Numbered from the stretch's first letter, positions 9,001 to 15,710 are shown. The stretch is DNA of 64,000 nucleotides from Mesohalobacter halotolerans (GCF_006120725.1 NZ_SWMU01000001.1:372001-436000); one strand, 5' to 3'. Notes: generated by a model not told the origin, from the letters alone. A program made the numbers and translations.

Positions 9001-9687
9001 TTAAGCTGCTACAGCCATTACTAACAAACTTAATTTGATATGCTTCAGTTTTGATAATTGAATAAAACAGGCCTCTGCAGTAGCACCTGTTGTAATTAAA
9101 TCATCTGCTAGAGCTAAATGCTTATAATTGCTTTTTACAGCTTTTGGATTTAAAATAAAATTATGTTCTATCACACCGGTTCGTGCCAAACGATTTTTAA
9201 AGACTTGAGTTCTTGAATAGTGTTTTCGATAAAGCAGTTTATCATTGTACTCACAGTTGAGCTTTTGGCATAAAGCTTTGGTATATCCTTCGACTTGATT
9301 GTAGCCTCTATCTCGTTTTCTTTTAGCATGAATTGGAACAGGAATGATGGCATCTATGGTACTTGTCCAAGCATTTCGTTTTAGTTTTTCAGCATGCCAT
9401 AATCCTAAATATTTACTGATATGTTCTTGGTTTTTATACTTGAGTTCATGAATAAGCTTTTGGGTTTTGTTGCGTTTTTCAAAATATAATAATGCATCTG
9501 CGTACACCAATGGTACTCTACCTAATAGCTTATCAGTAATGAGGTTGTCTCCAGGGTTTGTCCAGTTACATTCTGGGATATCAAAACGGCATCTGGTACA
9601 CATCAATTCTTCACCTGTATGAAGTTGCGCCTCACAAGACATACAAACCTTTGGAAATAATAAATCTAAAGCACCTTGAAATAACAT
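9001..9687 (-). CDS. comF: ComF-family phosphoribosyltransferase-like protein
   Basis: A 228-aa protein with two N-terminal zinc-type CxxC pairs (CMSCEAQLHTGEELMCTRC) and a C-terminal phosphoribosyltransferase fold. PVPIHAKRKRDRGYNQVEG and the PRPP-loop block LADDLITTGATAEACF are typical of ComF. In naturally competent bacteria ComF acts in uptake and processing of transforming DNA. It is convergent with the upstream gene and is the last core gene before the cassette array. Confidence 0.9.
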   Translation of the reverse strand: MLFQGALDLLFPKVCMSCEAQLHTGEELMCTRCRFDIPECNWTNPGDNLITDKLLGRVPLVYADALLYFEKRNKTQKLIHELKYKNQEHISKYLGLWHAEKLKRNAWTSTIDAIIPVPIHAKRKRDRGYNQVEGYTKALCQKLNCEYNDKLLYRKHYSRTQVFKNRLARTGVIEHNFILNPKAVKSNYKHLALADDLITTGATAEACFIQLSKLKHIKLSLLVMAVAA

Positions 9688-9740
9688 GATTTTTTACCTT
9701 AAACAAAGTTATCAAAAAAAACCTAGGCTAAAATACCGGC

Positions 9741-9974
9741 TCAACAATAGAGATTGATAAAATATAATATGTTCCCAGATTTTAGTCCGAGCAAGTTTTT
9801 GTTTATTCCGTCATATTCTTTTCCAACATAAGGATTTTGTCCAATTCCTTTACATGCTAACTTTATTGTCGCATAATATTTGTCCGCTTGTTTTGCAGAC
9901 CATTTGCCAAAAGTATAATCCCAAATGTCATTCAAGTCATCAATGGCTTTTTGTCTTAAAATTACCTTAGCCAT
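9741..9974 (-). pseudogene. ParE/RelE-type toxin, C-terminally truncated (cassette 25)
   Basis: The 77 aa align with the intact 99-aa toxin at 31446-31745 (AKxxLxxKAxxDLNxIWxYTxxxWSxxQADxYY). It diverges after GLKSGNILYF and stops early, losing about 22 residues that carry the usual FYR...I.RILHxRMD tail. The unit also lacks its own attC on this side. Both facts indicate a deletion at the distal end of the array. The antitoxin partner is intact and overlaps it by 8 nt. It is probably inactive. Confidence 0.8.
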
Positions 9975-10215
9975 TTTTTCTTTTTTCCGCTTTTAGTTTT
10001 TTTAGATTTTTGTCAAAGTCAAAGTCTTCCACTAATGTACTGCTTAGTCCTTCTTGAATTGCATTACGTAAAGCAATCACTTTACTTTCTTCATTTTCTA
10101 AAAGCCTAAGTCCAGCTCTGATTACTTCACTGACGTTTTTGTATCGTCCGGCAGAAACTTGAGTTTGTACAAATTGGTCAAAATAATTTCCGAGTGATAT
10201 TGATGTGTTTTTCAT
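9967..10215 (-). CDS. ParD-type ribbon-helix-helix antitoxin (cassette 25)
   Basis: An 82-aa protein nearly identical over its first 56 residues to the antitoxin at 31738-31986 (MKNTSISLGxYFDQFVQTQV). The N-terminal ribbon-helix-helix binds operator DNA and the C-terminal region neutralises ParE. The start is followed upstream by a palindromic operator at 10238. The last 25 residues differ more from the second copy, as expected for the toxin-binding part. It is intact although its toxin is truncated. Confidence 0.85.
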   Translation of the reverse strand: MKNTSISLGNYFDQFVQTQVSAGRYKNVSEVIRAGLRLLENEESKVIALRNAIQEGLSSTLVEDFDFDKNLKKLKAEKRKNG

Positions 10216-10237
10216 TTCTTAATATTTTGCACAAATA

Positions 10238-10252
10238 TACCAAAATTTGGTA
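10238..10252. promoter_or_regulatory. ParD operator candidate
   Basis: Palindrome TACCAAAATTTGGTA, 23 nt before the parD start, with a half-site (ATTGGTA) 10 nt further up. The same 15-mer stands before the second parD copy (32009-32023). Ribbon-helix-helix antitoxins usually repress their own promoter from such sites. Confidence 0.6.
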
Positions 10253-10287
10253 AAATAGTCAAATTGGTAAAATTTCGTATAAATTAC

Positions 10288-10417
10288 ACCCAACTTGTTT
10301 GGCTATGATTTGTTTCGTGAAAATCTGCGAGGTTTTTCCTCCGTAACCGAAAGATAGTAAATTGCAATGAATTCCGATTAGGAATTCAGCCGCAATGAGC
10401 TATACACTTTGTTAGGC
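10288..10417 (-). repeat. attC-like site of cassette 24
   Basis: 130 nt, left core ACCCAAC and right core GTTAGGC, with a unique body. The right core should pair with the high-end core of cassette 24 (TACCAAC) but does not. The left core belongs to cassette 25 and equals that of cassette 11, the second ParDE unit. Confidence 0.75.
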
Positions 10418-10570
10418 ACTGGGCTTCACACGTCCTCTTTCAATACTTTTGTTCTTTAAATACTCTAAAATTTCCTCTTTAGTCATTTTCGAGAACATCT
10501 TATCCAATCTATCTTTTTGCTCTCGGGCAAACTTTACAGCATCAAATTTCTTTTTTGTTTTAGTTTCCAT
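10412..10570 (-). CDS. Small antitoxin-like protein downstream of PIN toxin (cassette 24)
   Basis: A 52-aa ORF starting METKTKKKFDAVKFAREQKD, highly charged, with the segment MTKEEILEYLKNKSIERGR. Its start overlaps the last codons of the PIN gene by 11 nt and its TAA stop is supplied by the attC core (GCCTAAC). Short proteins of this type (FDAVxxxR...MSxEEIxxYxKK) occur as partners of Bacteroidota PIN toxins, so it is probably the antitoxin. It lies after the toxin, not before it. Confidence 0.6.
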   Translation of the reverse strand: METKTKKKFDAVKFAREQKDRLDKMFSKMTKEEILEYLKNKSIERGRVKPSA

Positions 10571-11024
10571 ATTTCATTAATTCTCTTGGAGAGCGAATAT
10601 CCAATTGTTTATATCCATTTTTTAAATTTATAGAATTATAGCCTCGTATTCGCTCAACATTTACGATATGCTTAAAATTCCAACTTACAAGTAAGTCAGC
10701 CTGATATATCGTAGCAAGTGCGATATGTAAACAATCCGCATAACTTGTTTTTCCAACTACATTTTCGTCAATATATTCGGTCGCTAAACTTATAGCTTCA
10801 TCTTTATCTTTTAAAAATTCAGTAAAGCTATCATTTAAGTCAGCTAATAAATTCTTAATCCTTTCCGGTGCAAATTCCAATTCCTCATCTAGCATAGTTG
10901 ATATTAGGATTGTAAACTCACCGTTGCTTATTCTTTCAAACAAAGGTTTAGTCCATTCTTGAAATTCATCGTCATAATATCCTCCAAAAACTGAAGTGTC
11001 CAAATATATCCGCTGTTTTTTCAT
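10560..11024 (-). CDS. PIN-domain ribonuclease toxin, VapC-like (cassette 24)
   Basis: A 154-aa PIN-fold protein. The N-terminal RIYLDTSVFGGYYDDEF carries the first acidic residue, TSYADCLHIALATIYQADLLVSWNFKHI carries the central and C-terminal acidic residues, and IRGYNSINLKNGYKQLDIRSP is the Bacteroidota tail. VapC-type PIN proteins cleave RNA and act as toxins. The partner is probably the 52-aa ORF overlapping its 3' end. The family is certain; the toxin role is inferred. Confidence 0.85.
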   Translation of the reverse strand: MKKQRIYLDTSVFGGYYDDEFQEWTKPLFERISNGEFTILISTMLDEELEFAPERIKNLLADLNDSFTEFLKDKDEAISLATEYIDENVVGKTSYADCLHIALATIYQADLLVSWNFKHIVNVERIRGYNSINLKNGYKQLDIRSPRELMKYGN

Positions 11025-11087
11025 ATCACTAATTTACAAATTTTAGTGAGAAGTTCAATTTTAGCAGAATTATTTTTTCAGCCTTGT

Positions 11088-11222
11088 TACCAACGTCTCG
11101 CGCATAACATAAGTGGCGACTTAAAATGCACAAGTTTTTCGGTTAAACTTTTAATTCTCTAAAATACACAAACCTTTCATTTCAGCACCAAATCTCGCCA
11201 TTCTTGTTATGCGCTGTTAGCG
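11088..11222 (-). repeat. attC-like site of cassette 23 (the retroelement cassette)
   Basis: 135 nt, body family D (minus strand GCGCATAAC...GAGATTTGG), shared with the site at 27816. Right core GTTAGCG is the exact complement of the far core CGCTAAC at 15541-15547, which ties everything in between into one unit. The RT reading frame ends inside this site. Confidence 0.85.
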
Positions 11223-12430
11223 TTACGTTGTTTTTTAATTGGTCTTACTTTCAATATAAATTTTGCTATACCACCCGATAGGTACAGATGATTCCACCAA
11301 TAACCGTTTAAGTTTTTGAATAGCATACCTTTTCGTAGTTTATAAGTTTTGTAATGCTTCATTATACCCAAATACGAATTCATGCTACTTTGAAAAGCTT
11401 TTTGTTCTTCTTTTGTTGGTTTGTGGTCTATTGCTATTTCGTTTTGCTTTTCTATGGCGTTGTAAAAATTTCCTTTTGTACGATTAGCAATGTAAATCCT
11501 ATTGGGAAGTATTACAGTTCCTAAAAACTTCACTCCTTTGCTGTAATGTTGTAGATAAATTTTCTTTGGATGTATGGTAACTTGTAATTCGGTTTGCAGA
11601 TATTCCGATAATTTTGAAATAACTTTCTTTAAAAACTCTTTATCCTTATGCATTATCACAAAATCGTCAACGTATCTGCCGTAATAACGAATACCTAAAT
11701 CGTGTTTTACAAAATGGTCAAAGGTGTCCATGTAAAAGTTGGCAAATACTTGACTGGTTAAGTTGCCAATGGGTAAACCGCAATTGAGTTGACTATGAAA
11801 AAGGCTTTTGGTTTGGGGTAGATTATCCCAATCGCTTTTGTTTCCTTTTATGATGCAGTTTTTTGTTGGGTCGTTAAATATAATTTTCCTGCACAGTTTT
11901 AAAAGTAAATCCTTATCGGAATTTTTATATTTTTCACTTATAAATTGTTCTAGTTTTTTAAACAGAATATTTTTATTGATGCTCATAAAAAAGCCCTGCA
12001 AGTCGAGTTTTAGTATGTAGCAATCTTGAGTGTAATTAGCAGAACACTTCCGTATGAATTTATCAACACGCTGCACGCCAAAATGTGTTCCTTTTCCTAC
12101 ACGGCAAGAGTAGCTATCATGTATAAATTGCTTTTCAAACAGTTGATTGAGTTTGCCAATTACAAGATGATGCACCACTCTGTCTCTAAAATCTGCTGCA
12201 AATATTTCACGCTTTACGGGTTTATCGACTATAAAAGATATGGAACGACCTATTTGGTATGTACCGTTGTTTATTTCTTTGCAGAGTTGAACCAAATTAT
12301 GTTCATAATCTATTTCAAATGCAATGGCATTGGCGGTGTTTCGTTTATTGCTGCGGCAATTAAAATAAGCTTTAAAAAGTTCTGCAAGCTCAATTTTGGG
12401 GTGAGGTATATCGAAAAGTGATAATTGCAT
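11207..12430 (-). CDS. Reverse transcriptase of a diversity-generating retroelement (cassette 23)
   Basis: A 407-aa reverse transcriptase. Catalytic motif A is LKLDLQGFF (D143) and the core is RYVDDFVIMH (residues 252-261). LPIGNLTSQVFANFYMD (219-235) has the (I/L/V)GxxxSQ form typical of DGR reverse transcriptases, where group II intron enzymes have SP. There is no maturase or endonuclease domain. It copies the template RNA with errors at adenines and, with Avd, passes the cDNA to the variable region of the target gene. The last codons (NANSA, stop) are encoded by the attC site. Order target-VR-avd-TR-RT on one strand is canonical. Confidence 0.95.
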   Translation of the reverse strand: MQLSLFDIPHPKIELAELFKAYFNCRSNKRNTANAIAFEIDYEHNLVQLCKEINNGTYQIGRSISFIVDKPVKREIFAADFRDRVVHHLVIGKLNQLFEKQFIHDSYSCRVGKGTHFGVQRVDKFIRKCSANYTQDCYILKLDLQGFFMSINKNILFKKLEQFISEKYKNSDKDLLLKLCRKIIFNDPTKNCIIKGNKSDWDNLPQTKSLFHSQLNCGLPIGNLTSQVFANFYMDTFDHFVKHDLGIRYYGRYVDDFVIMHKDKEFLKKVISKLSEYLQTELQVTIHPKKIYLQHYSKGVKFLGTVILPNRIYIANRTKGNFYNAIEKQNEIAIDHKPTKEEQKAFQSSMNSYLGIMKHYKTYKLRKGMLFKNLNGYWWNHLYLSGGIAKFILKVRPIKKQRNANSA

Positions 12431-12446
12431 TTATTTGTTTTATAAA

Positions 12447-12476
12447 AACACTGCCGAGCAAACGCCCGACAGTGTT
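12447..12476 (-). ncRNA. Structured spacer hairpin between template repeat and RT
   Basis: On the minus strand AACACTG-T-CGGGC, loop GTTT, GCTCG-G-CAGTGTT folds into a 13-bp stem with one U-G pair beside the T/G step and a tetraloop. It lies 21 nt after the TR and 17 nt before the RT start. In the Bordetella phage DGR the RNA just downstream of TR is needed for cDNA priming; this hairpin is in the equivalent place (inference). Confidence 0.6.
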
Positions 12477-12497
12477 AATAAATGGTTTGTTTAAAAT

Positions 12498-12631
12498 CCC
12501 GAACAGCACGAACTCTATTTGTGTTGTTCTTATTGTTGTTGTTCTGATTGCCATTGTTGAAGTTCTGTTTCCAAGCGTTGTTGTTATTGTTCTCGGTAGA
12601 ACTCCAATAGTAGGCACTAGCAAAACCGCCA
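12498..12631 (-). repeat. DGR template repeat (TR)
   Basis: 134 nt matching the variable region at 13225-13358 without gaps. The two differ at 17 positions, all adenines on this (coding-sense) strand. Translated in the VR frame the centre reads STENNNNNAWKQNF and GNQNNNNKNNTNRV: strings of AAC/AAT codons, which adenine mutagenesis can turn into many residues but never into a stop. The 62-aa frame across it is not a gene. One further A-to-C difference lies just outside at 12497 versus 13224. Confidence 0.95.
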
Positions 12632-12814
12632 ACCGAAAAATAAAGGCGTTCATATAAATACAAGGCATCTCATATTTATTGTAGTATTACTCAAAAATGA
12701 ATTGCTCCATATCAAGTAACGCTCATTTTAACTGCTAAAAAGAGCAGTCCCTTTATCGCTTTTAAACTAAACCTTGCTCGCTTGTATATGCCTTAACACA
12801 TACAATTCCGGCAT

Positions 12815-13156
12815 TTACCTATTGGCATTACGCCAACCGGTAATTTGTTTGCCTATGCTATCCATTAAACCCGATAGCTCGGCTTGCTTTTTTATTGCTA
12901 AAATTTTCATATCCACACAAAGGCGTATTTCAAATTTTAGCAATTCAAAATCGTCTAAAAATGTTTCCAGATAAACAATTTTATCCTTTGCTTTATTGGC
13001 TCTATAAATACTTCTTACAAGCTGTATGGCATCTCGTTTCATATCTTGTCCCAAAGTATATTTGTACTCACGAGGAAACTCCTGCGTATATAAAAACACT
13101 TTTTGCACAAGTTTGTAAACATCCTTAAAAACTTGTAATTCGTAGTATAATGCCAT
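12815..13156 (-). CDS. avd: DGR accessory variability determinant Avd (cassette 23)
   Basis: A 113-aa, basic, all-helical protein (MALYYELQVFKDVYKLVQKV, FPREYKYTLGQDMKRDAIQLVRSIYRANKAKDK, YLETFLDDFELLKFEIRLCVDMKILAIKKQAEL). It has the four-helix pattern of Avd and the related 23S rRNA-intervening-sequence proteins. Avd forms a pentameric barrel that binds the RT and the template RNA. The ATG at 13156 is preferred to an in-frame TTG at 13160-13162, which abuts a 17-nt T tract. It lies between target and TR, as in most DGRs. Confidence 0.9.
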   Translation of the reverse strand: MALYYELQVFKDVYKLVQKVFLYTQEFPREYKYTLGQDMKRDAIQLVRSIYRANKAKDKIVYLETFLDDFELLKFEIRLCVDMKILAIKKQAELSGLMDSIGKQITGWRNANR

Positions 13157-13160
13157 ATTC

Positions 13161-13197
13161 AAAAAAAAAAAAAAAAATCGACCGCTCCGCGGATAAA
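13161..13197 (-). terminator. GC hairpin plus 17-nt T tract between VR and avd
   Basis: On the minus strand CCGC-GGA-GCGG, then TCGA and 17 T residues. It may be a weak intrinsic terminator limiting avd/RT expression, or the cruciform that in some DGRs lies just behind VR and aids retrohoming. A direct repeat AACAATTTATC (two copies, 13196-13220) stands between it and the target stop. The long homopolymer is unusual for the region. Confidence 0.45.
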
Positions 13198-13216
13198 TTG
13201 TTAAATAGATAAATTG

Positions 13217-14065
13217 TTAAAAAGCCCGAACAGCACGAACTCTATAAGTGAGGCTCTTATTGTAGAAGTTCTGAAAGCCATCGTTGAAGTTCTGTATCCA
13301 AGCGTTGGTGTTAACGAGCTCGGTAGAACTCCAATAGTAGGCACTAGCAAAACCGCCACCTCCGTTTGCCACTGCGGTAGCATCAATAGTTACCTTGTTT
13401 TGATACATTAAATTCAATTCTTCTTTTGAGGGAAGATACCAGTCGCCATAAGTTTTGCCACCTTCGGTAACTTGTAGCTCATTACAAATACGCGCTGCAT
13501 AAGTGCTGCCATCATCACCTATAGCAACTTGAGCTGCAATAATTATTGAGGTATTAGCTTCGCCTGCATATGGTCCATCTCCTTTGGCTTGCGTATTGCC
13601 GTAGGTGCCTGCATACCATCTTACTCCGGTGCTTTGGTCTTGTTTGGCACATACAAGACCGTGTTGTCCGGTTTCGTCCACCCAAAACACAATACCGCCA
13701 TGGGCAAAGTCGCCAACGGAATAGGTAGAACTTCCCATTTTTTTCCAGACATCATTTGGTGCATCGTAGTAGTAATAGCCCGTTGCGGTAATGTTGGCTG
13801 TTTGTGTTTTCGTAGAAGCGGTACTTACATCATTCACATACACGATTGCACCATCCTGGTCTGTACCATAAGCGTCAACTTTGGCATCTACTTCTGCTAA
13901 TGAAAGTGCTGGGGCTTGTATACCATCTGCGGTTGTTGTGGTTGCAGGGTCTCCTATTACTTGTAGTGTTGTTTTTGGTGTTGTTGTTCCAATTCCTATT
14001 TGAGCGTAAGAAACATTTAAAGCTAGTGTTAAAACTAGTGCTAAAAAAAATTTACTTTGTTTCAT
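13217..14065 (-). CDS. DGR target: secreted C-lectin-fold surface protein (cassette 23)
   Basis: A 282-aa protein with a signal peptide (MKQSKFFLALVLTLALNVSYAQ), then the GIGTTTPKTTLQVIG segment common at the start of flavobacterial surface proteins. From about residue 95 it has a C-type-lectin/formylglycine-enzyme-like domain (GGIVFWVDETGQHGLVCA, GDWYLPSKEELNLMY, FASAYYWSSTE, RVRAVRAF). The last 45 residues are the variable region, where template Asn codons read L, V, T, I, D, F, F, Y, S, L and Y. It probably binds a ligand outside the cell; the ligand is unknown. It is the first gene of the DGR operon. Confidence 0.9.
   Translation of the reverse strand: MKQSKFFLALVLTLALNVSYAQIGIGTTTPKTTLQVIGDPATTTTADGIQAPALSLAEVDAKVDAYGTDQDGAIVYVNDVSTASTKTQTANITATGYYYYDAPNDVWKKMGSSTYSVGDFAHGGIVFWVDETGQHGLVCAKQDQSTGVRWYAGTYGNTQAKGDGPYAGEANTSIIIAAQVAIGDDGSTYAARICNELQVTEGGKTYGDWYLPSKEELNLMYQNKVTIDATAVANGGGGFASAYYWSSTELVNTNAWIQNFNDGFQNFYNKSLTYRVRAVRAF
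13225..13358 (-). repeat. DGR variable region (VR)
   Basis: 134 nt at the 3' end of the target gene, matching TR except at 17 template adenines. In the 78-nt central stretch 17 of 41 template adenines are changed and none of the 37 other bases. The 3' end is identical over GAGTTCGTGCTGTTCGGG, the likely initiation-of-mutagenic-homology segment. The stop codon TAA follows a few bases on. Confidence 0.95.
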
Positions 14066-14220
14066 TTTTGTTTTAAATTAATGTAATTATTGTTAATAAT
14101 GTCTTTAGTTTTTGTATTATACTGATATAGGTTGACTGTTTTTAGTTATTATTTTGCCGTTCAAATGATTTTTTTTTAGCCGTTTAGAAGGCAAAAAAAT
14201 AATTTGAACTAATGTATTTT

Positions 14221-15180
14221 CTAAATTTTAAGTTCTGGTAAATTTACAGATTTTTTTCTGTATGATTTATATTTAATGTTTGGGTTTAAGTGAACCTCTT
14301 CTGGTTTTCTTAGATTAAGGCTAAAATGTGTTCTTAAGTTGTTGTAAATATATACAGCCTGATGGGTCATGTCTCTTGCTATGTCAGTGTTTTTAATGGT
14401 TTGCTTTAGTTCATATTCCTCTTTAAGAGTTCTGTTGATGCGTTCAGCCACAGCGTTTTCGTATGGGTCATATTGTTCTGTCATACTTATAGTGATGTTG
14501 TTGTTTTCTGCGAACTCTGTATATTTAGGGTTGCAATATTGAAACCCTCTGTCCGTATGATGAATGAGTTTTTTGTCTTTATATTTTCTATTTTTAATAG
14601 CCATAGCGAGCGCGTCTTTGCAAAGTGAGGTTCTCATATGGTTGTCGAGTTTGTATCCCATAATCTTCTTAGAATAAGCATCTGTGACTAAGGCGAGATA
14701 GTTGTGTCCGTATTGAGTTTTAATGTAAGTGATATCGCTTACCCAGAGTTGTTCAGGTCGAGTAGGGACTTGTTTTTTTACTATGTTTTTATATTTTTTG
14801 AACATATGTTTAGAATTAGTAGTTGTGATATAGTTTTTTGTTTTAGGAACCAGCAAGTTATTATGCCTTAAGAACCTGTAGAATTTGTCTCTGCCGATTT
14901 TGATATCTGCATCTACAAAGTCTTGTTTCAGTTCATTGTAAAGCTTTAATCCACCAGTTTTAGAACCAACTTTTTTACGATAGTTTTTGACTAACAGAAT
15001 TAGCTTTTGGTGGTCTATGCGTTGTTTTTCTTGTTGTTTGAGTCTTTTGTAGAAGGCTTGTTTAGTGATCCCAAAACATCCATAGAGCCATTTCCTTTTA
15101 TACGGTTTTTCTTCTTTAGCTCTATCTCTTTTGCTAATGTTTTGGGCAATGACTTTTTTGACATATCCACCCCTGTAATA
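14221..15180 (-). CDS. IS3-family transposase OrfB (DDE domain)
   Basis: Integrase-core transposase. The frame is open from about 15180 (YYRGGYVKKVIAQN), in the -1 frame relative to OrfA, and runs WLYGCFGITKQAFYKRLKQQ, then the DDE domain: D in WVSDITYIK, D in HHTDRGFQYC, E in AVAERINRTLKEE. There is no independent good start in the overlap, so it is probably made as an OrfAB fusion by -1 frameshifting, with GAAAAAC near 15108 as a candidate slip site. The stated start is approximate. It seems intact. Confidence 0.82.
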   Translation of the reverse strand, partial: YYRGGYVKKVIAQNISKRDRAKEEKPYKRKWLYGCFGITKQAFYKRLKQQEKQRIDHQKLILLVKNYRKKVGSKTGGLKLYNELKQDFVDADIKIGRDKFYRFLRHNNLLVPKTKNYITTTNSKHMFKKYKNIVKKQVPTRPEQLWVSDITYIKTQYGHNYLALVTDAYSKKIMGYKLDNHMRTSLCKDALAMAIKNRKYKDKKLIHHTDRGFQYCNPKYTEFAENNNITISMTEQYDPYENAVAERINRTLKEEYELKQTIKNTDIARDMTHQAVYIYNNLRTHFSLNLRKPEEVHLNPNIKYKSYRKKSVNLPELKI

Positions 15181-15473
15181 AGTTCCATATCAGCGATGAT
15201 GTCTTGCTGGAAGTCTTTTTGGAACTCGAGCTGTTCTATACGCTCTTTAAGCTTTTTGATTTGATTAAGTTTACTCATACCTGATTTTTGTTGTGCTAAG
15301 GTAGTGTAAATTCTCAACCAATAGTTGATAGTTGTTCTTGGAACATCATATTGTTTGGAGGCTTGATTTACGGAAATTTGTCCGTTAGTGATTTGACCAA
15401 CGACCAAAAGTTTGGTCTCTAAATTTACTTTTTGGTAGCTTTTTTTTCGCCAGTGTTCTTTTTTTGATTTCAT
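15015..15473 (-). CDS. IS3-family transposase OrfA
   Basis: A 152-aa protein with an N-terminal helix-turn-helix (INGQISVNQASKQYDVPRTTINYWLRIY is the relevant region, residues about 28-55). A leucine-rich coiled coil follows (KLNQIKKLKERIEQLEFQKDF), typical of IS3 OrfA. It binds the inverted repeats and joins OrfB through -1 frameshifting. It begins 30 nt inside the right terminal repeat. Confidence 0.88.
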   Translation of the reverse strand: MKSKKEHWRKKSYQKVNLETKLLVVGQITNGQISVNQASKQYDVPRTTINYWLRIYTTLAQQKSGMSKLNQIKKLKERIEQLEFQKDFQQDIIADMELITGVDMSKKSLPKTLAKEIELKKKNRIKGNGSMDVLGSLNKPSTKDSNNKKNNA

Positions 15474-15540
15474 AAGTGACTATAATTAATGGTTTAATTT
15501 TTAGTCAACCTATTTCAGGAAAGTACATTTTTACAATGAA

Positions 15541-15674
15541 CGCTAACGGTCCTGGTATATGGTTTGTGGCGAGGCAAACAAGCACTCACCATTCAATTAT
15601 TCATTTACTTTCAAAAGCATCAAAAACTTTCGGTTTAGCCCTTAACTCGCCATAAACTATATACCATGCTGCCA
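15541..15674 (-). repeat. attC-like site of cassette 22
   Basis: 134 nt. Left core CGCTAAC closes the DGR cassette; right core GCTGCCA is one base off the expected GTTGCCA but continues in register (GCTGCCATTA against TAATGGCAAC at 16334-16343). The body is its own variant, with arms around GGTATATGG and CTATATACC. Confidence 0.75.
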
Positions 15675-15710
15675 TTAGTACTTTTTTCAGAGTTTGATTT
15701 TTAGTCTGAT

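Larger units (their letters stand above)
14123..15517 (-). mobile_element. IS3-family insertion sequence inside the retroelement cassette
   Basis: 1395 bp bounded by 15-bp inverted repeats, TGATATAGGTTGACT (14123-14137) and the complement of TGAAATAGGTTGACT (15503-15517), one mismatch. It carries the two overlapping frames of the IS3 family (IS150-like). No target-site duplication is visible: the flanks are TATAC and GGAAA. It sits in the leader of the DGR operon, 57 nt before the target start, in the same orientation, and so may have replaced or altered the promoter. Confidence 0.88.

Noticed and set aside
12475-12663. A 62-aa minus-strand reading frame with long Asn runs
   Set aside because: It is the DGR template repeat read in the target frame, with no start context of its own; it is a template RNA, not a gene.
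13589-13900. Plus-strand ORFs opposite the DGR target gene (also 13846-14076 and 13214-13411)
   Set aside because: Shadows of a well-supported minus-strand gene with signal peptide and C-lectin-like domain.
14118-15522. Target-site duplication of the IS3 element
   Set aside because: The 3-5 bp flanks (TATAC and GGAAA) do not match, so no duplication is claimed.
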